The notes under the pieces are model-generated. The model saw only the letters and a program-made list of their open reading frames with translations, made no database searches and was not told where the DNA came from. Both the position numbers and the translations under genes were made by a program. From Bog-473 sp963824195 (GTDB lineage: Bacteria > Actinomycetota > Acidimicrobiia > Acidimicrobiales > RAAP-2), in the NCBI GenBank assembly GCA_963824195.1, contig CAWGOJ010000008.1:416838-480837 (forward strand): 64,000 nt of DNA. Reading direction: 5' to 3'. Shown in pieces: positions 52,519-61,418 of this stretch. The first letter of the stretch is position 1. The number at the start of each line of letters is the position of its first letter.

Positions 52519-53946
52519 TCAAGGGTCGCCAGGCGCTGCCATCGCAACGAGCTCCCGACGCAGTATCTTGCCGACCTCGCTCTTCGGCAATTCGTCCACG
52601 TGCCGGAACGCGACAGGGATCTTGTAGGCCACCAGGTGGTCCCGACAGAGTCGATCAAGCTCCGCGTCCGGCGCATCACCGACGACAAAGGCGAGCGGCA
52701 CCTCACCCAGGCGCTCATCGGGCAGGCCGACCACCGCCACCTCGCTCACACTGGGTGAGAGCAGGAGGACCTCTTCGACCTGCCCCGGAAACACCTTGTT
52801 GCCTCCGCGGTTGATCACGTCGCCGACTCGGCCTTCGATCCAGACGAAGCCGTCATCGTCAACGCGGGCGAAGTCTCCGGTGCGCACGTATCCCTCCGGA
52901 TCGAGCCGATCTTCGAGACCTTCTCCGTCTGCGTATCCCGAGGCCATCCGCGGCGGCTTCACGAGCAACTCCCCAACGGTGTCGGCTGGCGTCGGCGATC
53001 CGTCTTCCCCCATCACCTTGATCGCCACCCCGGGGTGAGGCCGGCCAGCCGCGCCGATCTTCTCCGGGTGATCACGGGCGTCGGCCGCTGTCCATCCGAT
53101 GACCTCTCCGATCTCGGCCTGCCCGTAGCCATTCAGCACCGTCACGCCGAACTTGTCGGAGAACCGGCGAGCCGCCAGCGGCGAGAGCGGTGCGGTGATG
53201 CTCCGCACGTAGCGCAGCGGCGCTAGATCGGTGACACCGGCGTCGTCGGCGAGCATCACCATGGCGGCCGGAGGCAAGACGGTCGACCGAATGGAGAAGC
53301 GGCCGACAAGCGTCGCGAACTCCGAGGTGCTGAAGCGGTCCATGAGCACCAGCGAAGCCCCGGCCCGCAGTCCGAACAGGACGTTGTAGATGCCGGCATT
53401 GAGCGCCAGAGACACCGGCACCAGGTTCGGCGATGGAGGACGGGCCGGATCGGCCGGCCGGCCGCGCAGCGGACCGAGAACGCGGTCGAGCAGCTCCAGG
53501 TATCCGGTGTGCGTCTGAAGGATTGGCTTTGGCTTTCCCGTGGTTCCTGACGTCCAGGTGACAAAGGCCGTGTCGGGCTCGTAGCGAGTGGGCGGCACCT
53601 CCGAGAGGCGCACTCCGGTGGTATCGATCACGGCAGCAGGGGCGGTGGACGCCAGGACATGGTCCAGCTCGGCCTGTGGCTGCCGTAGGTTGGCCGGCAC
53701 GAACACCGCCCCGGCCAGCCAGACCCCGAACATGGCGAAGACGAACTCGGGCCCATTGGGCAGCTGGACAACCACCGCCTGACCGGGCTCGACCCCCGCG
53801 GACCGCAGCCGTGCGCCGATTCGGGCGGCTTCGACGCGCGCAGTGCCCGCCGTGACGGTCCGGTCCACGGTGCTGATCAGGTCTTCACCATCGGAAAAAG
53901 GGTGCGCGGTCAACAGGTCCGCCAAGCCGCCTTCGAGCGCCGTCAT
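52519..53946 (-). CDS. AMP-forming acyl-CoA ligase
   Basis: 475 residues from ATG 53946; GTG 53982 is an alternative. Shorter than the other ligases. Motifs: AFVTWTSGTTGKPKPILQTH, LNAGIYNVLFGLRAGASLVL, LNGYGQAEIGEVIGW, VRTGDFARVDDDGF, RVGDVINRGGNKVFPGQVEE, lysine in SEVGKILRREL. The P-loop has Pro where Gly is usual (GKPKP). Substrate unknown. Divergent from the signal-less binding protein, sharing the element at 54110. Confidence 0.87.
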   Translation of the reverse strand: MTALEGGLADLLTAHPFSDGEDLISTVDRTVTAGTARVEAARIGARLRSAGVEPGQAVVVQLPNGPEFVFAMFGVWLAGAVFVPANLRQPQAELDHVLASTAPAAVIDTTGVRLSEVPPTRYEPDTAFVTWTSGTTGKPKPILQTHTGYLELLDRVLGPLRGRPADPARPPSPNLVPVSLALNAGIYNVLFGLRAGASLVLMDRFSTSEFATLVGRFSIRSTVLPPAAMVMLADDAGVTDLAPLRYVRSITAPLSPLAARRFSDKFGVTVLNGYGQAEIGEVIGWTAADARDHPEKIGAAGRPHPGVAIKVMGEDGSPTPADTVGELLVKPPRMASGYADGEGLEDRLDPEGYVRTGDFARVDDDGFVWIEGRVGDVINRGGNKVFPGQVEEVLLLSPSVSEVAVVGLPDERLGEVPLAFVVGDAPDAELDRLCRDHLVAYKIPVAFRHVDELPKSEVGKILRRELVAMAAPGDP

Positions 53947-54109
53947 GACCGGGCCACGGCGAGAGACGGCCTCGCGGGGCAATCGGATACAGCCAATCTC
54001 AGCTCCACGTTGCGGAGCCCACTGACGGTCTGGAGGCGGGTCAACGGCTCAGACACGGGAGCATCCTTTCCGAGGGCTTCTCACCGTCCCGGCCCTCCGG
54101 CCGAGCATG

Positions 54110-54131
54110 ATTGCATACATTATATTTGTTC
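54110..54131. promoter_or_regulatory. AT-rich element between CoA ligase and binding protein
   Basis: GATTGCATACATTATATTTG has the ATTGyATA pattern. Minus strand TATAAT could start the ligase transcript. The 344-base gap from 53947 to 54290 holds nothing else that I can name. Confidence 0.5.
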
Positions 54132-54290
54132 TGGTCCCTGCCTACCCCGTGTCGGCAAGGACCAGGGGGTCAGCCCGGTGACAGGTCGATGATCTGGGTC
54201 CGGGTGACGCCTTGCGCAGGATGCGATGGTGATGGGGTCAGATCCAGTGCGGGATGGCATGCCTGCACGCGAATGTGAGGAGTCCGAGCG

Positions 54291-55397
54291 ATGGCAGACA
54301 GTGAGAAGGGTTGGGCGGGGTCCCCAGACCCGATAAAGATTGGGTGGCTGGGCTCGGCGCTTGACGGCCCGGAGGGCGGCTACAACAAGATCCACCGGAT
54401 GGCCTTCGACGAGGCGGTCGAGCAGGGATTGCTCGACCGTCCAGTCGAGTTCGTGCTCCACGCGGAGAACGGCTTGCCACGCGGCTCAGCTCGCAACACC
54501 GCGGATGGGTTCAAGTACCTCGTCGACCAGGGCTGTATTGGCATCGCCGGTGCGTACAGCTCCGACAACGCGATCACCGCGGCTCCGCTCGCCAACGAGC
54601 TCGAGGTCCCGCTGATCAGCTGGGCGGGTACCGAACGATTGGCCGGCGACTACTGCTTCCGACTCGGAAATGGTGATTGTGGGGGTGATGCCGCTCTGTG
54701 CGTCGCGTGGCTTGCGCGTCACGGGTACGAACGCGTCGCTGTGTTGAGCGAAGTCTCACCCAATGGAGAAGAATATTTTCGCTTCTTCCGACAAGAGTGC
54801 CGCAGGCACAATCTGAAAATTGTCTCGCTCGAGACCGTCAGCCAGCAGCCGGCGAATCTGACGGAGAACCTGGACAACCTTCGGCAGTCGAAGCCAGATG
54901 CCCTGTGCTACATGGGCTACGGCATGCTGGCGGCGCAAGGTCTCTTGCGCAAGGCGCTGGACGAACTGTCATGGGATCCCCCGCGGATCATGGGAACGTC
55001 CTTCATGTTCTATTTGATGGGATTCGAGAAGTTCGAGGGCTGGGTGGGAATCGACCAGTTCGACCCGAACAACTCGCTGGTCGAGGGATTTCATCGCCGG
55101 TTTGTCGAGCGATATGGTGAGGATCCGCCGATGTGGCCCAACGCCATCCCTGTCTTGGCGTATGACACGGCTCGCGTACTCACGGAGGGTCTCTTCCGCG
55201 CACCGACGCTCTCGGGACCCGGGCTCAAGGATGGGCTGGAGAGAATCCGCTTCATGCCGAGTGCCACCGGCGGACCGCGCACGCACATAGCTGCCGCACC
55301 TCATGAACATGGAATGTTCCGAGGGGACTGGCTGCTCTATGGTCGGGTGCGCGACGCAAAGCTGGAGTTCGAGGGTCTCTTTGAACCCGCGGAGTGA
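54291..55397 (+). CDS. Periplasmic-binding-protein type 1 fold protein without signal peptide
   Basis: 368 residues from ATG 54291, with GAGGAG nine bases before. The Peripla_BP_6 fold starts at once (DPIKIGWLGSALDGPEGGYN) and continues with GIAGAYSSDNAITAAPLANE, WLARHGYERVAVLSEVSPNG, YMGYGMLAAQGLLRKALDEL and VLAYDTARVLTEGLF. There is no signal peptide or lipobox, and an in-frame TGA at 54276-54278 rules out an upstream start. So the protein should stay in the cytoplasm, perhaps as a ligand sensor or carrier (compare AmiC). No permease adjoins it. Confidence 0.85.
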   Translation: MADSEKGWAGSPDPIKIGWLGSALDGPEGGYNKIHRMAFDEAVEQGLLDRPVEFVLHAENGLPRGSARNTADGFKYLVDQGCIGIAGAYSSDNAITAAPLANELEVPLISWAGTERLAGDYCFRLGNGDCGGDAALCVAWLARHGYERVAVLSEVSPNGEEYFRFFRQECRRHNLKIVSLETVSQQPANLTENLDNLRQSKPDALCYMGYGMLAAQGLLRKALDELSWDPPRIMGTSFMFYLMGFEKFEGWVGIDQFDPNNSLVEGFHRRFVERYGEDPPMWPNAIPVLAYDTARVLTEGLFRAPTLSGPGLKDGLERIRFMPSATGGPRTHIAAAPHEHGMFRGDWLLYGRVRDAKLEFEGLFEPAE

Positions 55398-55491
55398 GCA
55401 CGAAAGGACCGAGATGGCCGTTGGTCCACTGTGTTTCAATAATGCCAAATAGCCTTCACACCAGTTGAGAACCTACGCAGGAAGGGGCGCC

Positions 55492-56775
55492 ATGCACGCC
55501 GACGACTTGATCATGGTCAGTGTGGACGACCACCTCGTCGAGCCGCCCAACCTCTTCGAGGGCCGATTGCCTGCCAAGTTTCAGGACAGCGCACCCAGTG
55601 TGAAGAGGCTCCCCGATGGCAGCGACGTATGGGTGTTCAATGGGCACACCATCCCGAACATCGGTTTGAACGCTGTGGCCGGTCGGCCTCGAGAGGAATA
55701 TGGCATCGAGCCGACGGCATTCGAGGAGATGCGACCCGGATGCTTCGATGTCGATGAGCGCATCAAGGACATGAATGCCGGCGGAGTCCTCGGATCGATG
55801 AATTTTCCCTCCTTCCCCGGCTTCAGTGCCCGCCTCTTCGCCGCCTGTCGCGACAAAGACCTCGCACTTGCCGTCCTGCGGGCCTACAACGACTGGCACA
55901 TCGACGAGTGGTGCGGCTCGTACCCCGGCCGATTCATCCCGATGGCGCTCCCCATCCTCTGGGATCCCGTGCTCTGCGCGGAAGAAGTGCGCCGAGTGGC
56001 CGCCAAAGGCTGCCACTCCTTGACATTCACCGAGAACCCGGCCGCGCTCAACTACCCAAGCTTTCATGACGCCTCGTGGGACCCGCTGTGGAAGTCGCTG
56101 TGCGACGAGGAGGTTGTGTTGTCGATCCATCTCGGCTCGTCAGGACAGCTTGCCGTGACGGCTCCGGACGCCCCAGTAGACGTGATGATCACCCTGCAGC
56201 CCATGAACATCTGCACCGCTGCGGCAGACCTGCTCTGGTCTCGCGTGATCAAGACGTTCCCAGACATTCGTATCGCCCTGTCCGAAGGGGGCACAGGATG
56301 GATTCCCTACTTTCTTGACCGGGTGGACCGCACCTATGAGATGCACCACAAGTGGACCGGGCAGGACTTCGGCGGCAGGTTGCCCAGCGAGGTGTTCCGC
56401 CAGCACTTCCTGACCTGTTTCATTTCGGATCCCATCGGGATCCAGCTTCGTCATCAGATCGGGATCGACAACATTGCATGGGAGTGCGACTACCCCCACT
56501 CCGACTCGTCATGGCCAAAGGCCCCCGAAGAGCTGGCCGGGGTGGCGGCCGGAGTTCCGGTCGATGAGTTGGAGAAGATCACCTGGGCAAATGCGTGCCG
56601 CTGGTACTCCTTCGATCCGCTGGCTCATCGACCACGGGAGCGATGCACGGTGAGTGCGCTTCGAGCTGAAGCGGCCGGACACGATGTATCCATCCGCTCG
56701 TACGATCAGGGCCGTTTCGAGCGAACCGGCAAAGGCGTGGACATGGGGACGATGGCGGCCAAGGCGACCGCCTAG
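55492..56775 (+). CDS. Amidohydrolase-2 family metal-dependent hydrolase
   Basis: 427 residues from ATG 55492 (GGAAGGGG upstream). Motifs: IMVSVDDHLVEPPNLFEGRL (D-x-H), NMNAGGVLGSMNFP-like region, TFTENPAALNYPSFHDASWD, VLSIHLGSSGQLAV (His), RIALSEGGTGWIPYFLDRVD, NIAWECDYPHSDSSWPKAPE. Close paralogue of the gene at 24462. It is convergent with the next amidohydrolase, the stops being four bases apart. Confidence 0.9.
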   Translation: MHADDLIMVSVDDHLVEPPNLFEGRLPAKFQDSAPSVKRLPDGSDVWVFNGHTIPNIGLNAVAGRPREEYGIEPTAFEEMRPGCFDVDERIKDMNAGGVLGSMNFPSFPGFSARLFAACRDKDLALAVLRAYNDWHIDEWCGSYPGRFIPMALPILWDPVLCAEEVRRVAAKGCHSLTFTENPAALNYPSFHDASWDPLWKSLCDEEVVLSIHLGSSGQLAVTAPDAPVDVMITLQPMNICTAAADLLWSRVIKTFPDIRIALSEGGTGWIPYFLDRVDRTYEMHHKWTGQDFGGRLPSEVFRQHFLTCFISDPIGIQLRHQIGIDNIAWECDYPHSDSSWPKAPEELAGVAAGVPVDELEKITWANACRWYSFDPLAHRPRERCTVSALRAEAAGHDVSIRSYDQGRFERTGKGVDMGTMAAKATA

Positions 56776-56779
56776 CCGG

Positions 56780-58012
56780 TCACCAGCGCGGCGCCACCAG
56801 CGGAAGGTCGAGTCCAAGCAACTCGATGGCATTCTCCCGTGCCAAGCGGTTCACGATCTCCGCTGCTTTGTGACCGAATTGCTCAGCTGCTGCTTCCACA
56901 GAGTGCGGCCAGGTGCCATCTTGGTGGGGATAGTCAGTCTCGAAGACCACATTGCGCGGACCGACGCGGTCGAGAAGTTCCATGCCAACGGGGTCCTTGA
57001 AGAAGCAACTCCAGATCTGCCGGTAGTAGTACGTGGATGGTGGTTCGGGACAGTACAGCTGGGAGTTGCTCCAGCCTCGATGGGTCAACCACACATCATC
57101 CGCCCGCTCGAGCAGGTAGGGGATCCAGCCGATCTGGCATTCCGCGAAAAGCAGCTTGAGCTGCGGGAGGCGGTCGAGCACGCCGGAGAACATGAAGTCG
57201 GACATCCCGCCAATACTGTTCCCGAAGAGGATGGTGGCCGGCACTGCGTCCGGTGCGTCGGGCGAGGTTTGCGGAGTCTTGGTGCCTGAACCCACGTGCA
57301 TGCAGATCACGGTCCCGGTCTCCTGGCAGACCCGGAACAGCGGATCCCAGTAACCCGAGTAGATGCTCGGGAGTCCCAGGAAGGTCGGCAGCTCACTGAA
57401 GGCCACGGCCCGTACGCCGCGCGACACGTTACGCGTGACTTCAGCAACGGCGAGATCAACGTCCCAAAGCGGGATCAGGCACAGCGGCAGTAGCCGGCCG
57501 TTGCTCGAACCGCACCATTCCTCCACCATCCAGTCGTTGTACGCCTCGACACATAACAGCGCGAGCGCGCGGTCCTTGCCCCACAGGAATTGCTGCCCGC
57601 AGAATCTGGGGTAGTTCGGGAAGCACAGCTGGGCCTGCACTCCGTTGAGGCTCATATCCTCCAGACGCGCCTTGGATTGCCAACAACCTGGGCGCATATC
57701 GTCGTAGGTCACTCCTTTGAGCAGCACCTCCTCGGCCGGGAAGCCGGCCGCGGCGATGGTCCGCTTGACCGAAGCCCGATGATCTTCGTAACACCACCAG
57801 GCAACCGGCGGGCCGTGGGTGCCGGGAGACTCAATGTACGACGCGCCTTCGAGCCGGGGCACCCCTCCGGGCATGTACTCGATATGAGGGCCCGCTTCTC
57901 GCAAATGGGCTGGAAGGCGGCTCGACCACACGTCAGGCGGCTCGACGACATGCGCGTCCAGGTCCACAATCCAAGGGATCTTGCCGACGTCTGGTTCGAG
58001 CGTGGTAGCCAT
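56780..58012 (-). CDS. Amidohydrolase-2 family metal-dependent hydrolase, leaderless
   Basis: 410 residues from ATG 58012, which lies seven bases after TATAAT, so the mRNA probably starts at the ATG. Motifs: WIVDLDAHVVEPPDVWSSRL (D-x-H), EDMSLNGVQAQLCFPNYPRF, AFSELPTFLGLPSIYSGYWD, VICMHVGSGTKTP (His), LKLLFAECQIGWIPYLLERA, NVVFETDYPHQDGTWPHSVE. Same subgroup as the genes at 24462 and 55492. Confidence 0.9.
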   Translation of the reverse strand: MATTLEPDVGKIPWIVDLDAHVVEPPDVWSSRLPAHLREAGPHIEYMPGGVPRLEGASYIESPGTHGPPVAWWCYEDHRASVKRTIAAAGFPAEEVLLKGVTYDDMRPGCWQSKARLEDMSLNGVQAQLCFPNYPRFCGQQFLWGKDRALALLCVEAYNDWMVEEWCGSSNGRLLPLCLIPLWDVDLAVAEVTRNVSRGVRAVAFSELPTFLGLPSIYSGYWDPLFRVCQETGTVICMHVGSGTKTPQTSPDAPDAVPATILFGNSIGGMSDFMFSGVLDRLPQLKLLFAECQIGWIPYLLERADDVWLTHRGWSNSQLYCPEPPSTYYYRQIWSCFFKDPVGMELLDRVGPRNVVFETDYPHQDGTWPHSVEAAAEQFGHKAAEIVNRLARENAIELLGLDLPLVAPRW

Positions 58013-58032
58013 TGCATATATTATATCTAATC
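58010..58032 (-). promoter_or_regulatory. Leaderless promoter and AT-rich element of amidohydrolase
   Basis: Minus strand TAGATATAATATATGCAATG: TATAAT (58025-58020), seven bases, ATG 58012. In the other direction it reads ATTGCATATATTATATCTAA, the fullest match to the recurring element. Confidence 0.6.
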
Positions 58033-58122
58033 GGTGCCGTTAGGGTGGACGCGATCCGTCCTGGGCCAATCCGGCGCCCCGCCGCAGTTATCACTGAGAT
58101 GCGGCGCCTGAGAACCGCGGCG

Positions 58123-59331
58123 TTAGACGCGAATGGGCAGCTTCTGGTAGCCGCGCACGGTGCTGGTATGGAGAGGAACGGAGCGCTCCTTGTCCACGGT
58201 CCAAGTCTTGTAGCGCTTGAACGTCTCTTCCAGCGCGATTTTGCCTTCCATGCGGGCCAGTGCTGCTCCCAGACAGAAGTGGATTCCGTACCCGAATGCG
58301 ACGTGCAATCGAAAGTTGCGGCGAATGTCGAACTGATCCGCTTCGGGATAGACGCGTTCATCGCGCCCCGCTGAACCCGTCAACAAGAGCACCTTGGAGT
58401 TCGCCGGGATGAGATGCCCGTGGAGTTCGACTTCTTCGGTCAGCCACCGACCTTGTACGGGTGACGGAGCCTCGTAACGAAGGAGCTCCTCAACGGCGTT
58501 GGGTATCAAGGATGCATCCTGCGCCAGCGCGGTCAGCTGCTCGGGATGGTCAGCGAGGATCAATCCAGCCCAACCCAGCAGGCGGGCCACGGTTTCCGTG
58601 CCAGCACTGATAATGAGGATCCCGAACTCCGTGCATTCCTGAGGGGTGAGGCGCCGCGGCACGCGATCGCTGCCAAGGACCTCCGCCTGCACCAGGTCGG
58701 TCAGCATGTCATCCCGCGGTTTCTGTCCTCGGTCCTCAATCTGCTGACCGATGTAATTGAAGAGCCAAACCGCTGATCGAGCGGACGCGGCATTGGCCAT
58801 GCCAACACCGGGCTCCAGATGGAACAGACCATCAATGTGGTGGCGAACGTCCTCGCGGTCAGACGGTGGTACGCCGAGCAACGTAGCGATAACCGTGGCC
58901 GGAAGCCGGGCCCCGAAATCCTGCACGTAATCGAAGCTGTCCTGACCCTGCTGAGCATCAAGGAGACTTGCGCAGAGGCTTCGGATCTCCACCTCGAGCT
59001 CTGCGACGCGACGCGGCGTGAAGGCCTTCGACACCAGACGGCGCAAGGCGGTGTGCTCGGGCGGGTCGAGGAAGATCATCATGCCCTCGCTTTGGGCCTC
59101 CTCAGTCATGCTCTCCAACACGGTGGAATGTGCCGAGCTGTAGCGCTGGGGGTCCCGGTGGGCTCTCTCGACATCCTCAAATCGACTGAGAGCCCAGAAG
59201 TCGTACTGCTCGTTGTAGTACGCCGGAGCCTGGTCGCGGAGCCGCTTCCACACTGGATGAGGGTCGTCCTTGAGCGACTCGTCGAATGGGTCCCAACGCA
59301 GGTCGTCAGGTTGACCGGGGAATCTGCTCAT
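58123..59331 (-). CDS. Cytochrome P450
   Basis: 402 residues from ATG 59331. I-helix oxygen-binding motif ISAGTETVARLLGWAG, ExxR helix VEELLRYEAP, and heme-ligand loop FGYGIHFCLGAALARMEGKI with the Cys. Soluble bacterial type, needing ferredoxin and a reductase encoded elsewhere. It is 52 bases after the Rieske gene, most likely in one transcript. It could hydroxylate a hydrocarbon ring or side chain before CoA activation. The CYP family cannot be given. Confidence 0.93.
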   Translation of the reverse strand: MSRFPGQPDDLRWDPFDESLKDDPHPVWKRLRDQAPAYYNEQYDFWALSRFEDVERAHRDPQRYSSAHSTVLESMTEEAQSEGMMIFLDPPEHTALRRLVSKAFTPRRVAELEVEIRSLCASLLDAQQGQDSFDYVQDFGARLPATVIATLLGVPPSDREDVRHHIDGLFHLEPGVGMANAASARSAVWLFNYIGQQIEDRGQKPRDDMLTDLVQAEVLGSDRVPRRLTPQECTEFGILIISAGTETVARLLGWAGLILADHPEQLTALAQDASLIPNAVEELLRYEAPSPVQGRWLTEEVELHGHLIPANSKVLLLTGSAGRDERVYPEADQFDIRRNFRLHVAFGYGIHFCLGAALARMEGKIALEETFKRYKTWTVDKERSVPLHTSTVRGYQKLPIRV

Positions 59332-59383
59332 TCCTGTTCACCTCGGGCGCTCGGGCCTCCATCACGCATCGTTCCTCCTGGGC

Positions 59384-60319
59384 TCATCGCACGTAGAACT
59401 GTTGAAACCAACCTCGAAACTGCGTGATCGGTTTCTCGCTCGGGGCTAGCGCAGGCGATGGCCGGTATCGCTTCCTTTCCCAAATCGGAATGTCTTGTCC
59501 GACCTCCGAGGTCACGGAGCGCACGAAGGCACGGGCGATGTTATCTGCGTGCGAATCCTTGTCTGGGTTCCTCAAGGTGAAGAGAAACGACAACTCGGAC
59601 GCCTCATCGTCGATCGGGGTGCTGCACCCAATGAGGGAAGCTTCGATGAGGCCACGGTAGCGAGTCACGGCAAAGCCAGGGCCCCGGCCGAAGATGTCGA
59701 TCCGGGCGTCGACGGGACCCCTCGATGACGGGAACTGTTGTGAGGTGAGCACAGTACGGTCATACCCCTTGAACTCAATCTGTTCGACTGTACCCACTTT
59801 GGGATGACTATGGACAAACTGGAAGTGCGCGTGGTCGTAGCCGTTCTCGGCCATCTCCTGTAGACACGTCCGCACGGTGAAATTGAAGACCTGATAGTCG
59901 CCATATTCGGGGTCGTCGTACTCTGGGACACTCATCAGATCCCAGAGGGGATCCACTGCGTCGGGGTGATACCAAGCAAAGACGATCCCGGCATGCTGAA
60001 GCGTGGGGTAGGTCCTGAGCGTGGCCTTGCGATTGGGTCGTTCGGCGTACGGGATGTCCACGTTGCGTCCCGCAGCATCAAATGCCCATCCGTGGAACGG
60101 ACATCGCAGACACGATCCCTCAACGTTGCCTCCGAAGCCGATGTGAGCCCCCAGATGAGGGCAGAAGGCCTCTTGGCAGACGACCTGACCCGTCTCGTCA
60201 CGCCACAGCACTACTTCCGTGCCGAAAAGTCGGCGGGAGATGACCGTTGCCGCTGGGACGTCGTCCGGCATGGCCACCTTGAACCAGCCAAACGGCACGG
60301 GGAAAGGGAACCTGCTCAT
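59384..60319 (-). CDS. Rieske non-heme iron oxygenase, KshA-like
   Basis: 311 residues from ATG 60319. Rieske cluster CPHLGAHIGFGGNVEGSCLR followed by CPFHGW (C-x-H and C-x2-H). Mononuclear iron motif ENGYDHAHFQFVHSH. The C-terminus ITQFRGWFQQFYVR resembles KshA, the oxygenase of 3-ketosteroid 9alpha-hydroxylase. The reductase (KshB type) is not in the window. A ring hydroxylase on an alicyclic or steroid-like substrate is a fair guess. Divergent from a TetR regulator. Confidence 0.9.
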   Translation of the reverse strand: MSRFPFPVPFGWFKVAMPDDVPAATVISRRLFGTEVVLWRDETGQVVCQEAFCPHLGAHIGFGGNVEGSCLRCPFHGWAFDAAGRNVDIPYAERPNRKATLRTYPTLQHAGIVFAWYHPDAVDPLWDLMSVPEYDDPEYGDYQVFNFTVRTCLQEMAENGYDHAHFQFVHSHPKVGTVEQIEFKGYDRTVLTSQQFPSSRGPVDARIDIFGRGPGFAVTRYRGLIEASLIGCSTPIDDEASELSFLFTLRNPDKDSHADNIARAFVRSVTSEVGQDIPIWERKRYRPSPALAPSEKPITQFRGWFQQFYVR

Positions 60320-60457
60320 CCGTCTCTTCCGAGTGGTCGCATCACCATCGTTCTGGCTTCCATCCCCTCACCTGCTGCCTCGACCGCTCCACGCTTCACT
60401 AGAATCCCGTTTCGGTGTATATCTGCCGCCAGACACTAGCGGATTCTCCCGGCAAAG

Positions 60458-60474
60458 CTAGACTGAGCTTCTAG
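60458..60474. promoter_or_regulatory. Inverted repeat, candidate TetR operator
   Basis: CTAGACTGAGCTTCTAG is an inverted repeat (CTAGA, seven bases, TCTAG) in the 227-base gap between the divergent Rieske and TetR genes. A partial copy (CTAGAAT) is at about 60400. Spacing and place fit autoregulation. Confidence 0.45.
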
Positions 60475-60546
60475 TGGGATACTCCATCACCAAGGTTGAC
60501 GTGCGTCGACACGGACCGGCATGGGCACCGGCAGGGCGAACCTGAC

Positions 60547-61203
60547 ATGGCAGAACCGGTATCGCCGAATGTATTGACCGAAGATCAACTGGCACGCCGT
60601 CAGCGCATCATCGACGCTGGCTTGGCGCTGTTGGAGCGGAACGAGTACGAGCGCATCCAGATCAAGGATGTGGCCGAGGAGGCCGACGTCGCTCTTGGAA
60701 CGCTGTACCACTACTTCTCGTCGAAGCAGCACCTCTTCGCAGAGGTGCTCGTCAAGTGGGCGGCCACGCTTCGGGCGAGCCTGGCTCGCCATCCCCCACA
60801 AGGCCTGACGCCGCGCGAAAAGCTGACCGACGCGCTCCACCGTTCGGTTCGGGCTTTCCAGCAGCAGCCTCAGCTGGCCCGACTCATCGCGTCACTCGAG
60901 TTGTCGTCGGACCCCTTTGCCACAGAAATCCTCGAAAGGCTGGACCAGACGACAACCAGCGTCTACATGGAACTGCTCGACGGCGTGGAACCCGGCCGCG
61001 CCCGGACGATCGTCCGAACGATGGATGCTGTTCTCGACAGTCAGTTGCGTTCATGGTCCGCCGGCCGTCTGCCCATCACAGGCGTCTATGACTACCTGAG
61101 CGAGAGCATCGACCTCATCTTCGGAAAGGATCCCGAGGTTACGGGCGCTGATACGCACCATCGCCGCCAACCAGTCAGCTCCGGCGGCGATGGAGTTGAC
61201 TGA
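60547..61203 (+). CDS. TetR-family regulator (KstR-like)
   Basis: 218 residues from ATG 60547; an earlier non-ATG start is less likely. Helix-turn-helix: ARRQRIIDAGLALLERNEYE, RIQIKDVAEEADVALGTLYH, YFSSKQHLFAEVL. The DVALGTLYxYFxSKxHL stretch is characteristic of KstR and its relatives, which control steroid catabolism in response to CoA esters. It stands divergent to the Rieske-P450 pair, its most likely target. Confidence 0.87.
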   Translation: MAEPVSPNVLTEDQLARRQRIIDAGLALLERNEYERIQIKDVAEEADVALGTLYHYFSSKQHLFAEVLVKWAATLRASLARHPPQGLTPREKLTDALHRSVRAFQQQPQLARLIASLELSSDPFATEILERLDQTTTSVYMELLDGVEPGRARTIVRTMDAVLDSQLRSWSAGRLPITGVYDYLSESIDLIFGKDPEVTGADTHHRRQPVSSGGDGVD

Positions 61204-61418
61204 GCTGTTACGTGTCCGCCTCAGATGCAGCACTCGCCGCCGCATCAATCATTTCGGTCTCCCCAACATCCTCGGCGACGGCGATAGAAGGCACATATGA
61301 CGCGAACACGAGTTCTCTATCGTGAAGCACCCGCGGTCCTGGGGCGCCCTCGATTGACCGGAGATTCCATCATGCTCGAAATGCAGCTGGACCGCTACCA
61401 TCGACGAGTCCGCTGAGC

